Shown: piece by piece, positions 12,396-21,305 of the stretch
Numbering within the stretch: the first letter of the stretch is position 1
Layout: every line of letters starts with the position of its first letter
Source: Sternotherus odoratus
Lineage: Eukaryota > Chordata > Testudines > Kinosternidae
Length of the DNA: 64,000 nucleotides
Assembly: GCA_032164245.1 (NCBI GenBank)
Contig: JAVMKO010000021.1
Coordinates: 13,646,285 to 13,710,284, forward strand
Direction: 5' to 3'
The notes under the pieces: model-generated
Told to the model about the DNA's origin: nothing
Database searches by the model: none
Seen by the model: only the letters and a program-made list of their open reading frames with translations
Translations under genes and position numbers: made by a program

Positions 12396-12532
12396 CCCTG
12401 TTTCCCCGAAAGTAAGACATCCCCCGAAAATAAGACGTACTTCCAGTTTTGCCTCTCGCTGTAATATAATGTAATGTAATTTTGGGAGCAAAAATTAATA
12501 TAAGACACTGTCTTATTTTCGGGGAAACATGG
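12396..12532. mobile_element. TA-flanked MITE (137 bp), mariner-type target
   Basis: The left end reads CCCTGTTTCCCCGAAAGTAA and the right end is the reverse complement of CCATGTTTCCCCGAAAATAA, giving terminal inverted repeats of about 24 bp with two mismatches. Both ends are flanked by TA (12394-12395 and 12533-12534), the target duplication used by Tc1/mariner elements. The interior, including 'gtaatataatgtaatgtaat', has no coding capacity. An internal second copy of the CCCCGAAAATAAGAC motif sits at about 12423. The 'CCCCGAAAATAAGACA' family occurs widely in reptiles. The superfamily assignment rests on the TA duplication. Confidence 0.8.
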
Positions 12533-12534
12533 TA

Positions 12535-13620
12535 GCACCCGGCATTTGTGTAATGCCCCTAAGCAGCCGTACCTACCTGGGAATCTGAGTTCTGCACTGG
12601 GGGGCTTGCACATGCCAAATCCCATGGTACGTACCAGGGGTGATTGTGCTTTTCATTGCAGGGGTGAGGGGAGGACACAGGTTGTGTGCCTGTCGATTTT
12701 ATCTCTGCCTTTTTCTTTGTATGTTGCCATATTGAAAAGGCAATAAAGTCTAACACGACAGAAAGAAAACTATCACCTAGGAAACTTCACAGCGATTAGC
12801 GATGTCATCTAAGCACCGTGATATTTCAGAATAATGGCATATCAAGTGCTAAAACCTGACTTCAGCAAGGATTAAGCTCCATCAGTTTCATTAATTTGGC
12901 TGTTTAAAGGCAAAATGGAGAAAAAAGATCAGCGTTGCAGTGAGCGTACTTAATAATAGTGCAGGGAGGGATGTGAATTCCGAGCCAGGCCAGTGTGGAT
13001 CCACTGAAGTTCGTGGAGTTTGGATCCGTGTCAATGAGATCATTTCCTGGGTTTTTAATGAGAAGACCAATTGTGCTTCAACAGCCATATGCGCAAAGCA
13101 AAGACCAGGGTTTGCAGGTATTTTCCACCAAGAAATAGACAGAGTGTGTTTTCCTTATTACCTGTGTAATGGGGCCATTCAAATGGGCCCATAGTGATAA
13201 CAAAGGCTAAAAGTGAATTTGAAGTGCACTGCTTCCATAAATACCTAGAATCTGTAACTTATGATTCATCCCAGATGAATCCCAGAAGACCTATATTTTA
13301 TAGCTCCCCCATGCCTAGCATTGAAATACACCCGCTTTGGGGATGGGACACAGTTCACAGCAATATCACAAAACCAGGGGAAGAAGGGAAATGAGAACTT
13401 CCCTGAACTTTGGGTGCAGCCAGGCAGAACCAAACCAGCAACTTCTCCAGCTCTCCACCAAGTGCCTGAATGTTGAGGCCAAGAAAGGAGCCCCACCCCC
13501 AGTATTCCCTCCCCCCTATTTTGAATCATTAACTGAGACGTAATTGGTAGATGGAATAAGCCAATCCTGTGCTGCTGATGTAAGAGACCACATCAGCTAA
13601 GGACATAGCGCACATAACAA
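12535..13620. other. non-coding sequence, nothing firmly recognised
   Basis: Ordinary DNA with some AT-rich, motif-rich stretches (12870-13150 includes ATTAATTTGG). There is no supported gene or repeat. Confidence 0.45.
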
Positions 13621-13890
13621 TCGTGACTTTAACACATCAAACAACGGTTTTCTTTGTGCTATTGTAACTTATCAGGAAAATGTGACTCAAAAATGCACCC
13701 TGACAACGACTATTCCATTTTAAGTAAATTGCTACCGGAGTCTAGAAAGAGTCAAGCACCTTGTCAGAAAGGTCGGGGTCTTAATATTCTTCTCCTGTTT
13801 GTTCACTCAAGCAAAGCAGCAGCTGCTAATAAAGGTCTCAGTGACATCCTGCCAGGCCTGTAGGAAACGTGCGCTGGGCTAATATAAATT
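13621..13890. promoter_or_regulatory. candidate conserved non-coding element
   Basis: A repeat-free, AT-leaning block just upstream of the solo LTR, with AACAACGG, TGTGACTCA (AP-1-like), TTTTAAGTAAATTG and GCAGCTGCTAATAAAGG. It lacks coding features. The regulatory suggestion is inference from texture only. Confidence 0.2.
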
Positions 13891-13912
13891 CGTTGGCTTC
13901 AGAATGTCCATG

Positions 13913-14523
13913 TGTGACGGAGTAGGAATGCTCTTTACTGTTTCCTCTGACTCTTGTGGGAAGGTGGCCATACCTGAAGCTGTAACTTGACCCCGGGGAG
14001 GGGGGAGGAGGGAGGTCACCTGACCTGCCTGGGGAAGGAAAGACAAAAGGGAAGCAGGGGAGGGGCTGGGGAGAGTGAATTTCAGTTTGGGAGTCTGAAG
14101 CTAGCTGGAGTCAGGCAGGGAAGAGGCAGGGAGCTCCAGGCAAGCTGGCCTAGCTCTCTGGCCCCAAAATGGATCCAGCTGAGGGGTCACGTTCGCTGTA
14201 TGGTCCGTGTTAGACCAGGTACAGGTCATCTAATAAACCTCTGTTTTACTGACTGGCTGAGAGCCACGTCTGACTGTGGATTTGGGGTGCAGAATCCACG
14301 GGCTCCCCCAGGACCCCGCCCGGGCGGGTTCGCTGAGGGAAGCACACGGAGGGGCAGAAGGTGCTGAATGCTCCGAGGTCAGACCCAGGAAGGTGGCAGT
14401 GGGTACCCGTGAAGCTCCTAGCCTTGGAAACAGGCTGTGTACGGAGAGGGGACACTTCCCCCGGAGTCTTATCTGGCGTCATAGGGAGCAAGTTCCAGAC
14501 CATCGCCCGGGCGCTCCGTGACA
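13913..14523 (+). mobile_element. solo LTR of an endogenous retrovirus (611 bp)
   Basis: The element starts TGTGACGGAG and ends CTCCGTGACA, so the canonical TG...CA ends lie within a 10-bp terminal inverted repeat with one mismatch. It is flanked by a perfect 5-bp target duplication, CCATG, at 13908-13912 and 14524-14528. A polyadenylation signal, AATAAA, lies at 14232-14237 followed by a T-rich stretch, which sets plus-strand orientation and places U3 on the left and R/U5 on the right. No internal retroviral sequence, primer-binding site or second LTR follows, so this is a solo LTR left by recombination between the two LTRs of a provirus. The intact target duplication shows that the ends are complete. 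The retroviral class cannot be fixed from the LTR alone. Confidence 0.85.
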
Positions 14524-14528
14524 CCATG

Positions 14529-15204
14529 CCTCTAATTTTGTATTGAAATAAACACCCCATCAGCAAAGTGGTGGTTGGGGCTAACTAGATCCAAGCGCAT
14601 GTGGCGGTGTGCAAAGCCAATGTCTTAATGTTTGCTTCATAAAAGAGCAAAACTTTATCAGCATGTCACAACCTCCAGCTCTGCAGATTTGGGTGTGCGA
14701 AGCATTGGGAAAGACCCTCATCTGTGTCATGTCTTCTCCCAAGACAACCTATTAGAAAGTCGGAAAGCCCAGTGAAAGAGCAGACTCTGCAGTTTTGGGA
14801 AGGGGCTGGTAAATCCCTCTGGCTCCTGCCTTGTCTTGCTGCTCTTCTCTGAGCTCTCTCCAGTTTCTCATGCAGAACCTGCCCGAAGCATCCCAGTGCC
14901 GCCTGCACCAGAGTCGTGTAGAGAAAAGGGTCTTTGCGCCCTGGCTCTGTGATGTGACATGACTGTGCTGCTGTTTCTGGCTGAAATTCTGCATTGAATC
15001 AAAACCCTTCTGCTCATGTGGAGGTCAACGGCAAAACTCCCATTGACTACAGCGAAAGGAAGGGGCAGTACTATAGCTCTGGGCTTTGCGGCTGATCAGG
15101 GTCAGGCCTGGGTCGGTTCTATGAAGGAATAAACGTTCTGACACTGAGGGTGGGGCGGGGGGAGTCATTTATCAAAAATGAACAACCAAATTGAATTCCT
15201 CTGA
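14529..15204. other. non-coding sequence, nothing recognised
   Basis: No gene recognised. Near 15025-15060 the phrase 'aaaactcccattgactacagcg' resembles a common old reptile/bird repeat, too short to delimit. Confidence 0.4.
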
Positions 15205-15265
15205 ATGATACAGACCTCTGCATCCACACAGAGCTCCCTGGATTTCAGCAGGGCTCTGCACGTTC
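15205..15265. repeat. old interspersed repeat fragment, family unassigned
   Basis: The pattern 'cagacctctgcatccacacagagctccctggatttcagcagggctctgcac' matches the same diverged short repeat as 4372-4450, in the opposite sense. Boundaries are approximate. Confidence 0.35.
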
Positions 15266-16633
15266 CTCTGACATGCAGCTCGCATCACGGGCACCATCTG
15301 AAATTGCAAGATTCAAAGTGACATCACTGGAATGCTTTTTAAATTTTCCCTGTCAATATTTTCGGAACTGCTAGCAATCACCCAGGAATACTCTGCTGAA
15401 GAGACCCCAGGCCTTATCCACTGGACACATCCCAGGCCTTGTTACTTTTCTAAGGGTGATTTAGCCTCACCAAACACCCAGGGATTGAACAATGGGAGCA
15501 GCCTGTCTTTCCTTTCACACAATCATTCTTTTATTTTTAAGTAAACTATTTTGGTTTCCTAGAAGAACGAGACCCACCTGGATGTCTGGGAAGGCGTGTT
15601 TCTTTTTAAAGGTATCTTGAAGCAAAAATTAAGCTTCAGTTGTGATTCATTCCTACTTGACAATCAAGTGATTATTAATATATACATATATATGGCAACA
15701 TACATCGCTATCCCCCAGTTGAAAGCAATCCATTTTGGAGATTTATTTAATGCTGCATTGCACAACTCTGATGAGTGTGTCGGTTAATTGCAAAGCTGGC
15801 AGCACCCTGAGTGGAAAAGACTTACAGGCAAAAATAAAAATATCTTTAAAAAAAATAAAATGATAGTGACAAATTCCAACTCCTGCTGTACATTCCCTAA
15901 CATTTTTTAAATCGGCCTCAGATGTAACAAACAGCAAATTAGCTGACATGGAGATGAACTGTATTTTCCCCACATTTATAAATAAACATAAAAAATATTT
16001 CTCAGAATTTTGTATACAGTATTTCTCCAGAGAGACAACACCTGGCCTCGTCAGTATTTACACACACACTGAAGTCAATGGGAGCATTCACATGAGCAAA
16101 GTTAAGAATGGACATGAAATTTCCAGGAACAAGGTCTTAATTAGTAATTAGTATACAGAAAGAATGCTGTCTGCAGAGGTCAAGTGTACAGTGGAAGTAG
16201 CATCGCTATTCTGCACAATTAGAAACTTTTGAACTCTGCTCTTCATTTTCCGATCTAATCTGTTCCATGGGGAAAGTCCTGGCAAGTATCCTGACACGTT
16301 AACCAGAAGCATTTGGGTAATTCAAAGTTCACAGCAAGTCCTGGGACAAAGGGGCTGAATGTGTCATAAGTGAACCCAACAGACGTGCGCAAGTCGCTCC
16401 TTGTGCTCCAAACATGGAAAAGGGAGAGGAAGTAGCCCAGGCTGTATTGTACGCGTGTGCCAAGTCTGAGCAGCCAAAGTTCATGACTCTGTTGAATCAA
16501 AAAAACAGTTTTCAACACAATTCACAAGGGCACTTCTCAATCTTGGCTCTTTCCAAGCCAAATTTTCAACAGTCTCCTCTAATACGCTGTGGACGTAGAG
16601 CCATTTGAAACAAGGTACTTTTCTTTTTTAAAA
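15266..16633. other. non-coding AT-rich sequence
   Basis: AT-rich DNA with TATACATATATATGG near 15680, an A-rich run near 15846 and many TAAT cores. At 16060-16085 there is 'actgaagtcaatgggagc', a fragment of a common old repeat. No gene was recognised. Confidence 0.4.
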
Positions 16634-16661
16634 AGAAGAAGAAGAAGAAGAAGAAGAAGAA
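16634..16661. repeat. (GAA)n trinucleotide microsatellite
   Basis: About nine uninterrupted GAA units follow a short T-then-A-rich run. It is a purine-strand tract, and on the minus strand it gives a phenylalanine-rich chance frame with no meaning. Confidence 0.9.
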
Positions 16662-17053
16662 TTGGAAAGGTGCATTGCTTTTCATTCCCAACAAAATAAG
16701 GACTTTTACACCCCTCGCCACTCCCACATGGAACCCACTGGTCAGAGACCAAGCTGGGAAAATGTCAGCCCAAACAGTAAACAATTAAAAAAGCTATACA
16801 TAGCTGAAAGCAGGGGATTACAGTAGAAATATGCGTTATACCTTAAAACTATACTGCTCGCACTGGAGCTCCAAACGACTGCTAATGTAGAGGGACAAGG
16901 TAGTATCCTTTTAAATTGTCTGTGAGCCTTCTAGTGGCGCTCACTGGGCTCTGTGTTTTAGAAGCCACTATTTATAAAGTGGGATGTATGCAGTGCTGTA
17001 CTTGTGCTGGGTCTGCAGAGGTGAATTGCACCCTTCGAGTTCAGTGCTACAGT
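16662..17053. other. non-coding sequence, nothing recognised
   Basis: Unassigned DNA between the GAA tract and the first copy of a 71-bp repeat. No gene or repeat family is visible. Confidence 0.4.
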
Positions 17054-17124
17054 TCTGTAGCGTGGCTAGGTTCAGATCCTACAAATGGAGCTAAGAATCA
17101 GTAATAAATGGCTTGTGTCCAAGA
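17054..17124 (+). repeat. 71-bp dispersed direct repeat, copy 1
   Basis: The stretch beginning TCTGTAGCGTGGCTAGG and ending TTGTGTCCAAGA matches 19301-19371 in the same orientation with 4 mismatches and no gaps (67 of 71, about 94%). Flanking bases on both sides differ. The family is unknown to me. It could be a fragment of an interspersed repeat or a local duplication. Confidence 0.85.
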
Positions 17125-17889
17125 GGACAAGGAGACCCTGACAAAGAAAATTCTACTGTGCCTGATGCTTTTGAGATGTAAGCTGCAAAAAAGAGTTAAA
17201 GCGCAGTTTTACATTGTGAATTTCAGGCAGTACATGAACCTCCCAACAAAAATAGCGCAAAATCAGGCATGCTTATACCTTAACCATACCAAGTGTGAAA
17301 GAAAGCTAAAATGACTCCATAGGAGACAGTAGGTTTAATTAGAAGCCAATCATCTGTCGCTCATTGGGGACCCGCAGGTATTTATTACGTTTCCTGGAAT
17401 ATTTTTAAAATTAACGAAATAAAGACTTTACTGTAATGATGAGGTATTGGCCACATTAGCCTCTCTAGGTACGTTTATTGAAAAATATTCCACTGGATCG
17501 TACTTCAGATAAAGCATAAACCCAATGTAGAAAGATGAATTACCAATATCTATTTCTATTGCTTATTTTTAAGCATAGCAAATATTCTCCTTCATCATTT
17601 CCACTGTTCAGCCAAATAGTACATGAATTTACATGAGTTCCTTCAAAATAAACAAAAGCCTTGTAACTCTCACTCAGGTTTGCAGCTGCTGCACGTTTCA
17701 TTGATAACTCATTTCTTAATTTCTTGAAATTCGCCAAGAGTTGAGACCCTGCAGCTTTGGGGTTACTCTGCTTTGGGGCATCTTATTTCTCCATTCATTT
17801 TAGCTCTTTTTTAGTCACGTTTTCAGCAAATCTAGATCACCCTCCCTGTTGGCTCTGAGCTACTCACAGCTATGAAAGAATTTATTTTC
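17125..17889. other. non-coding AT-rich sequence
   Basis: Single-copy-looking AT-rich sequence (17360-17740) with short TAAA and TTAA motifs. No gene recognised. Confidence 0.4.
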
Positions 17890-18060
17890 ACAACCCCATT
17901 GTGAGGAAGGGAAGGGTTATTCAGATTTTGTTGCTGGGAAATTGAGGCACAGAGTGATCATGCGACTTGTCCATGATCACACAAAGAGCTTGTGGCAGAG
18001 GCAAAAATTGAACCCAGGTGTCTGGAGCGCTAGTCCATGCCCTAACCACAAAGCCATTCT
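17890..18060 (-). mobile_element. MIR-type SINE fragment, minus strand
   Basis: In plus orientation the text follows the reverse complement of MIR: 'gggaaattgaggcacagagtgatcatgcgacttgtcca...tcacacaaagagcttgtggcagaggcaaaaattgaacccaggtgtctgg...agtccatgccctaaccac'. This covers the conserved 'CTCTGTGCCTCA' core, the 'caagtcac' segment and the tRNA-related head. It is heavily diverged, as expected for an ancient element. Confidence 0.75.
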
Positions 18061-18849
18061 TCCCATGCTACAGTGACCCTTTCCAGAGTCACAATTTCAG
18101 GGCACATTTGGGTAAGAACACTGGTTTAAATGGAGTTGCTCCCAATCAATGCCAGTGGGAACATAAGCAGTATCAGCCCCTTCATTATGCATTGCATTTT
18201 TCACTTCCGACTGTGACTTTTGTCAAGGTCAAAACTTGCCTCCAGCTTTGAAATGCATTAAAGGAAAATGTATTTCAAATATGCACAGGTAGAACGTAGC
18301 CTCCTTTAGTGGACTCTGTTCCTGGCCACCAAAGTTCATGTCTCAGTTATGACAATCTGCAGAACACACACAGCAAGTGTAGGCAAATGAGTTGTGTATA
18401 TTGACTCTACCCTCTGGCCCCCAGCTGGCCAGCAAAACAAGGAATGAATATTACACCCCCAACCCCATGCCACCCTCCCACATCCACTGTCCCTTTCTCT
18501 GCCTGCAAGGCACAAAGCACCTTTTCAAGGGAAACACCTCACTGAAAGCTAGTTAATAACTTAGGTGGTTTTCCCATGAGCATCTTAGCCAGGAAGTTTT
18601 ATGTGATATTGTTTAATATGGATGATGTATCCTGACATGAAGCATCAAAGTAAGATGCAGCCACTGGTGAAAGCAAAATGCTTCCTCAAACCATAGCTGA
18701 ATGCAATCAAAGGTTAGAGCAAAACACATCTCAGAAGGAGGCTGTTAATGAACAAGCAGGATTAACTGTGAGGTTACTAGATACATTTGCGGTGGCTGGC
18801 ACAGCGATACCTGTTTCCACCTGTGGGGTATGGCTGTGTCCATCTGACT
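18061..18849. other. non-coding sequence, nothing firmly recognised
   Basis: No gene. At about 18120-18180 'tttaaatggagttgctcccaatc...cagtgggaacataagcagtatcagcccc' is a fragment of an old reptile/bird repeat seen again at 24085-24265. Confidence 0.4.
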
Positions 18850-19170
18850 TGGGTGCCACCAATGTTCCCTCTGATTTTTGACAGGACGTGCACAAAAAAA
18901 TTATTTTATTCAAATTTTTGTGCTTCTGTGCAAATTTTTGTGCATGCAGTGTTTCGCTGTGTGCGCGGGGGTTAGGATCTGTGTGCGTGTGGCACCACAC
19001 ATCCTTTTACTCTCCCTCCCTGCTATTTGAGGCTTGTGCAGCCCAGCTTGTCTGTACGGCCCTTTCCCACATGACGTACAAATGCATTCTGGTTCCAATG
19101 TGTCTACTTGATGTCAGGGCTCCGCTATTCTGCATTCTGCTCCTGCAGTGAAAAATTTGCAAGACCCCGT
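18850..19170. repeat. possible interspersed repeat with internal duplication
   Basis: The stretch opens 'gccaccaatgttccctctgatttttgacaggacgtgcac' and contains two close copies of 'aaatttttgtgc.t' at 18910-18945. The opening resembles a repeat start that recurs in turtle genomes ('tgttccctctaatttt'). Class and true ends are not clear from this single copy. Confidence 0.35.
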
Positions 19171-19300
19171 GTCCTGGGACCTCTGAGCAGAATCCTAAAC
19201 CCTGATGATGATAAGCACAACTCATGCTGGGCATCTTTATTTAGCACCTCTTAAAAATATCTGCAGAGGAGTGGGGAAAAAATAGACAGGCCAAAACAAC

Positions 19301-19371
19301 TCTGTAGCATGGCTAGGTTCAGATCCTAGAAATGGAGATAAGAACCAGTAATAAATGGCTTGTGTCCAAGA
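19301..19371 (+). repeat. 71-bp dispersed direct repeat, copy 2
   Basis: This is the second copy of the 71-bp unit at 17054-17124, about 94% identical without gaps. It lies 2.25 kb downstream in the same orientation. No target duplications or shared flanks are seen. Confidence 0.85.
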
Positions 19372-19559
19372 TGAGCAAAAGCAGAGATGATCCAATAAGC
19401 AGAATTGAATTAGCAGGTACGTTTTACAGCAAAGTCCTTGGCAGCATTTTTTTAGGGATTTGAAGATACAGTACTTACAGCCGAGGGGGAGGGACTGGGG
19501 CTGTGTCAAAAGGAGCGTGCCTTCCTACTCAGCTGCTCGGATGACAGCTCTCCAGTGCA
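19372..19559. other. non-coding sequence, nothing recognised
   Basis: Short unassigned gap with no feature. Confidence 0.4.
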
Positions 19560-20010
19560 CTGCACATTGTTCCACTAAGTGTTATGACTGGTAATAGATT
19601 AATTAAAGTTACGTCTCCAAGCAGAGCTTGGAATGGGAGAGTCACTTCCATCTGCCAAGAGCAAGGTCATAATTCTGTGAACTTGTGATTGGAATCCTCA
19701 ACCGTTTTAGAAAGTGCAGGTGGAGACCTAGCAGATCATAGGTAATTTGATTAGAAAATAATTGGCCTACAGCGGAGCCTTTAAAAATCTAACAGATTTG
19801 CTGCTGATAAAATTAAAATTAGAAACTAAATTGATTAACTTGTGCCAGCAAAGGAACCAAAATGTCAGACGCCAGCTGCACATTTGCATTTGGTACTTAA
19901 CAGAGTTCTTACCCAAAGAGAGAGATATATGTTTGACATTTCCATGATTTCTACCATTCGAATGTATATTTTATTGATATTAATTAAAAATGCAAAGAAA
20001 TAATGGAGTG
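19560..20010. promoter_or_regulatory. candidate conserved non-coding element
   Basis: A repeat-free AT-rich block dense in homeodomain-type cores: TAGATTAATTAAAG, GTAATTTGATTAG, AATAATTGG, AAATTGATTAAC and GATATTAATTAAAA. It also holds an octamer-like ATTTGCAT and an E-box, CAGCTGC (about 19870-19895). There is no meaningful open frame. This resembles developmental enhancers in texture; conservation could not be tested here. Confidence 0.35.
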
Positions 20011-20249
20011 GAAGCTGACAGAAGGGAGTTAGCTATTCTAATGCAGACCTCGGCTGGCTAGGCTGCGGTATGGGGAGAGCAGACCTCAGGTTCTCCTGGT
20101 TGCATATGGAGTAATCAGAAAGAGTTCGCACTGCACTTGTTCTTGTCTAGAATTCCTTTGAATGCTCTAGCACTGGAAGGAATTCTGTGGATTTTGGTGC
20201 AGTTATCCTGCGAGGCATAGGAGAGGCAGATTCTGTGCAGGTGTCCCTC
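20011..20249. other. non-coding sequence, nothing recognised
   Basis: Unassigned sequence between the AT-rich block and the short imperfect repeat array. Confidence 0.4.
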
Positions 20250-20430
20250 AAGCAACTCTGCCAATGTACCTAAATCCTGAGCTACAGCTCCACAGCTCTT
20301 TCCCTCCCGGATTCACCCCCACCTCCCCACACACAGCTCTGCCAATGTACTTCATTGTTGTCCAGCATCCCCTGCTAGACCAATCCTGTGTCCCAACACA
20401 GCCCTGCAAATGCACCTGAGTCCTGCCACC
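20250..20430. repeat. three imperfect copies of a 'CTCTGCCAATGTACCT' unit
   Basis: Similar segments begin at about 20254 (CAACTCTGCCAATGTACCT), 20335 (CAGCTCTGCCAATGTACTT) and 20399 (CAGCCCTGCAAATGCACCT), each followed by a C-rich tail containing 'tcctg' or 'tccag'. The spacing is irregular (about 80 and 63 bp), so it is a decayed tandem array or part of a repeat with internal repeats. Confidence 0.55.
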
Positions 20431-20624
20431 TCTGCTGAAATATACCAAGTCGCACGATGGGGTAGTGCAGTGCTCAGCCCATGCTTCGTGCACCTCCTGG
20501 GTTGAATGCCAGACACTTTGTTATTCTCCATTCCATGCTTTAGCCAGGGCAGCCACAATTCCGAATTATCCCACAGCTCAAAGAGACGCTATCGGCTTGA
20601 CACAGAACTTTTTAGGTGAGCTTT

Positions 20625-20697
20625 TCCGGCCTGTTCTACAGAAGGTCAGAAGACGTGACCATAACGGTCCTTTCTGGCCCTAAAAATCTCTGAATCC
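20625..20697 (+). mobile_element. CR1 LINE 3' tail fragment
   Basis: The sequence 'gaaggtcagaagacgtgaccataacggtcctttctggccctaaaaatctctgaatc' aligns by eye with the CR1 3' end ('aggtcagactagatgatcataatggtcccttctggcctt...tctatgaatc'). Only the terminal about 70 bp is present. Confidence 0.7.
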
Positions 20698-21131
20698 CGT
20701 GAGCTGAAAGGTGTGATTCTTGGCCCCACCTGAAATAAAGCCCTTGAAGTCTGACCAGTTTGAAGGTGAGAAGTTGCACTGTTATCACTGAGTCCTCAAA
20801 GCATTAAACATGTGATTATCCTCCTCTATTTCCACCTCCCTTCTTCTCTCTTAGTTTCCCAGGCTGCCCACCCCCTCTCCTGGAAACACCCTCCTTGATG
20901 GCAGCTGGTGGAAAGGCGAATAATTCACTCTGGATTTAGCCTCTTTTGCTGTTTGCAAATTGCCCGCTGACAGATCGTGACTTTTCTCAAAGTTCTGCAC
21001 TTTCCAGACACGTTCACCCAACCTCCCTGCACACCGGGCTGGGGCTGCCCTTCCTCCCCCGGCTGTTCGTTGTGACTCACAGCGTTGCCAGATAAGAGCA
21101 GTCTGACTGTATTGATACATTTCTTTATATT
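20698..21131. other. non-coding sequence, nothing recognised
   Basis: Unassigned DNA between a CR1 tail and the tRNA-SINE. Confidence 0.4.
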
Positions 21132-21305
21132 AGGGGGGAGAGATAACAGTGGTTTCAGCATTGGCCTGCTAAATCCAGGGTTGTGAGTTCAATCCTTGAG
21201 GGGGTCAGTTAGGGATATAGGGCAAAAATGGGATTGGTCCTGCTTTGAGTAGGGCGTTGGACTAGATGATCTTCTGAGGTCCCTTCCAACTCTGAGATTC
21301 TATGA
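21132..21305 (+). mobile_element. tRNA-derived SINE with CR1-type 3' tail
   Basis: The head (21132-21205) is tRNA-like. It has an A-box-like GATAACAGTGGTTTCAGCA, an anticodon-arm-like TTGGCCTGCTAAATCCAGG and a B-box-like GAGTTCAATCC (21185-21195). The body follows ('gggggtcagttagggatatagggcaaaaatgggattggtcctgc'). The 3' end, 'ggactagatgatcttctgaggtcccttccaactctgagattctatga', is the CR1 LINE tail. This head-plus-LINE-tail design explains how CR1 reverse transcriptase could mobilise the SINE, and it is the known plan of chelonian tRNA-SINEs. The copy looks full length with modest decay. Confidence 0.85.

Noticed and set aside
20254..20420. CRISPR-like repeats
   Set aside because: Imperfect units, irregular spacing, and a vertebrate context rule this out.
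21132..21205. Possible tRNA gene
   Set aside because: The tRNA-like head is continuous with a SINE body and CR1 tail, lacks a proper acceptor stem, and is better explained as a SINE.
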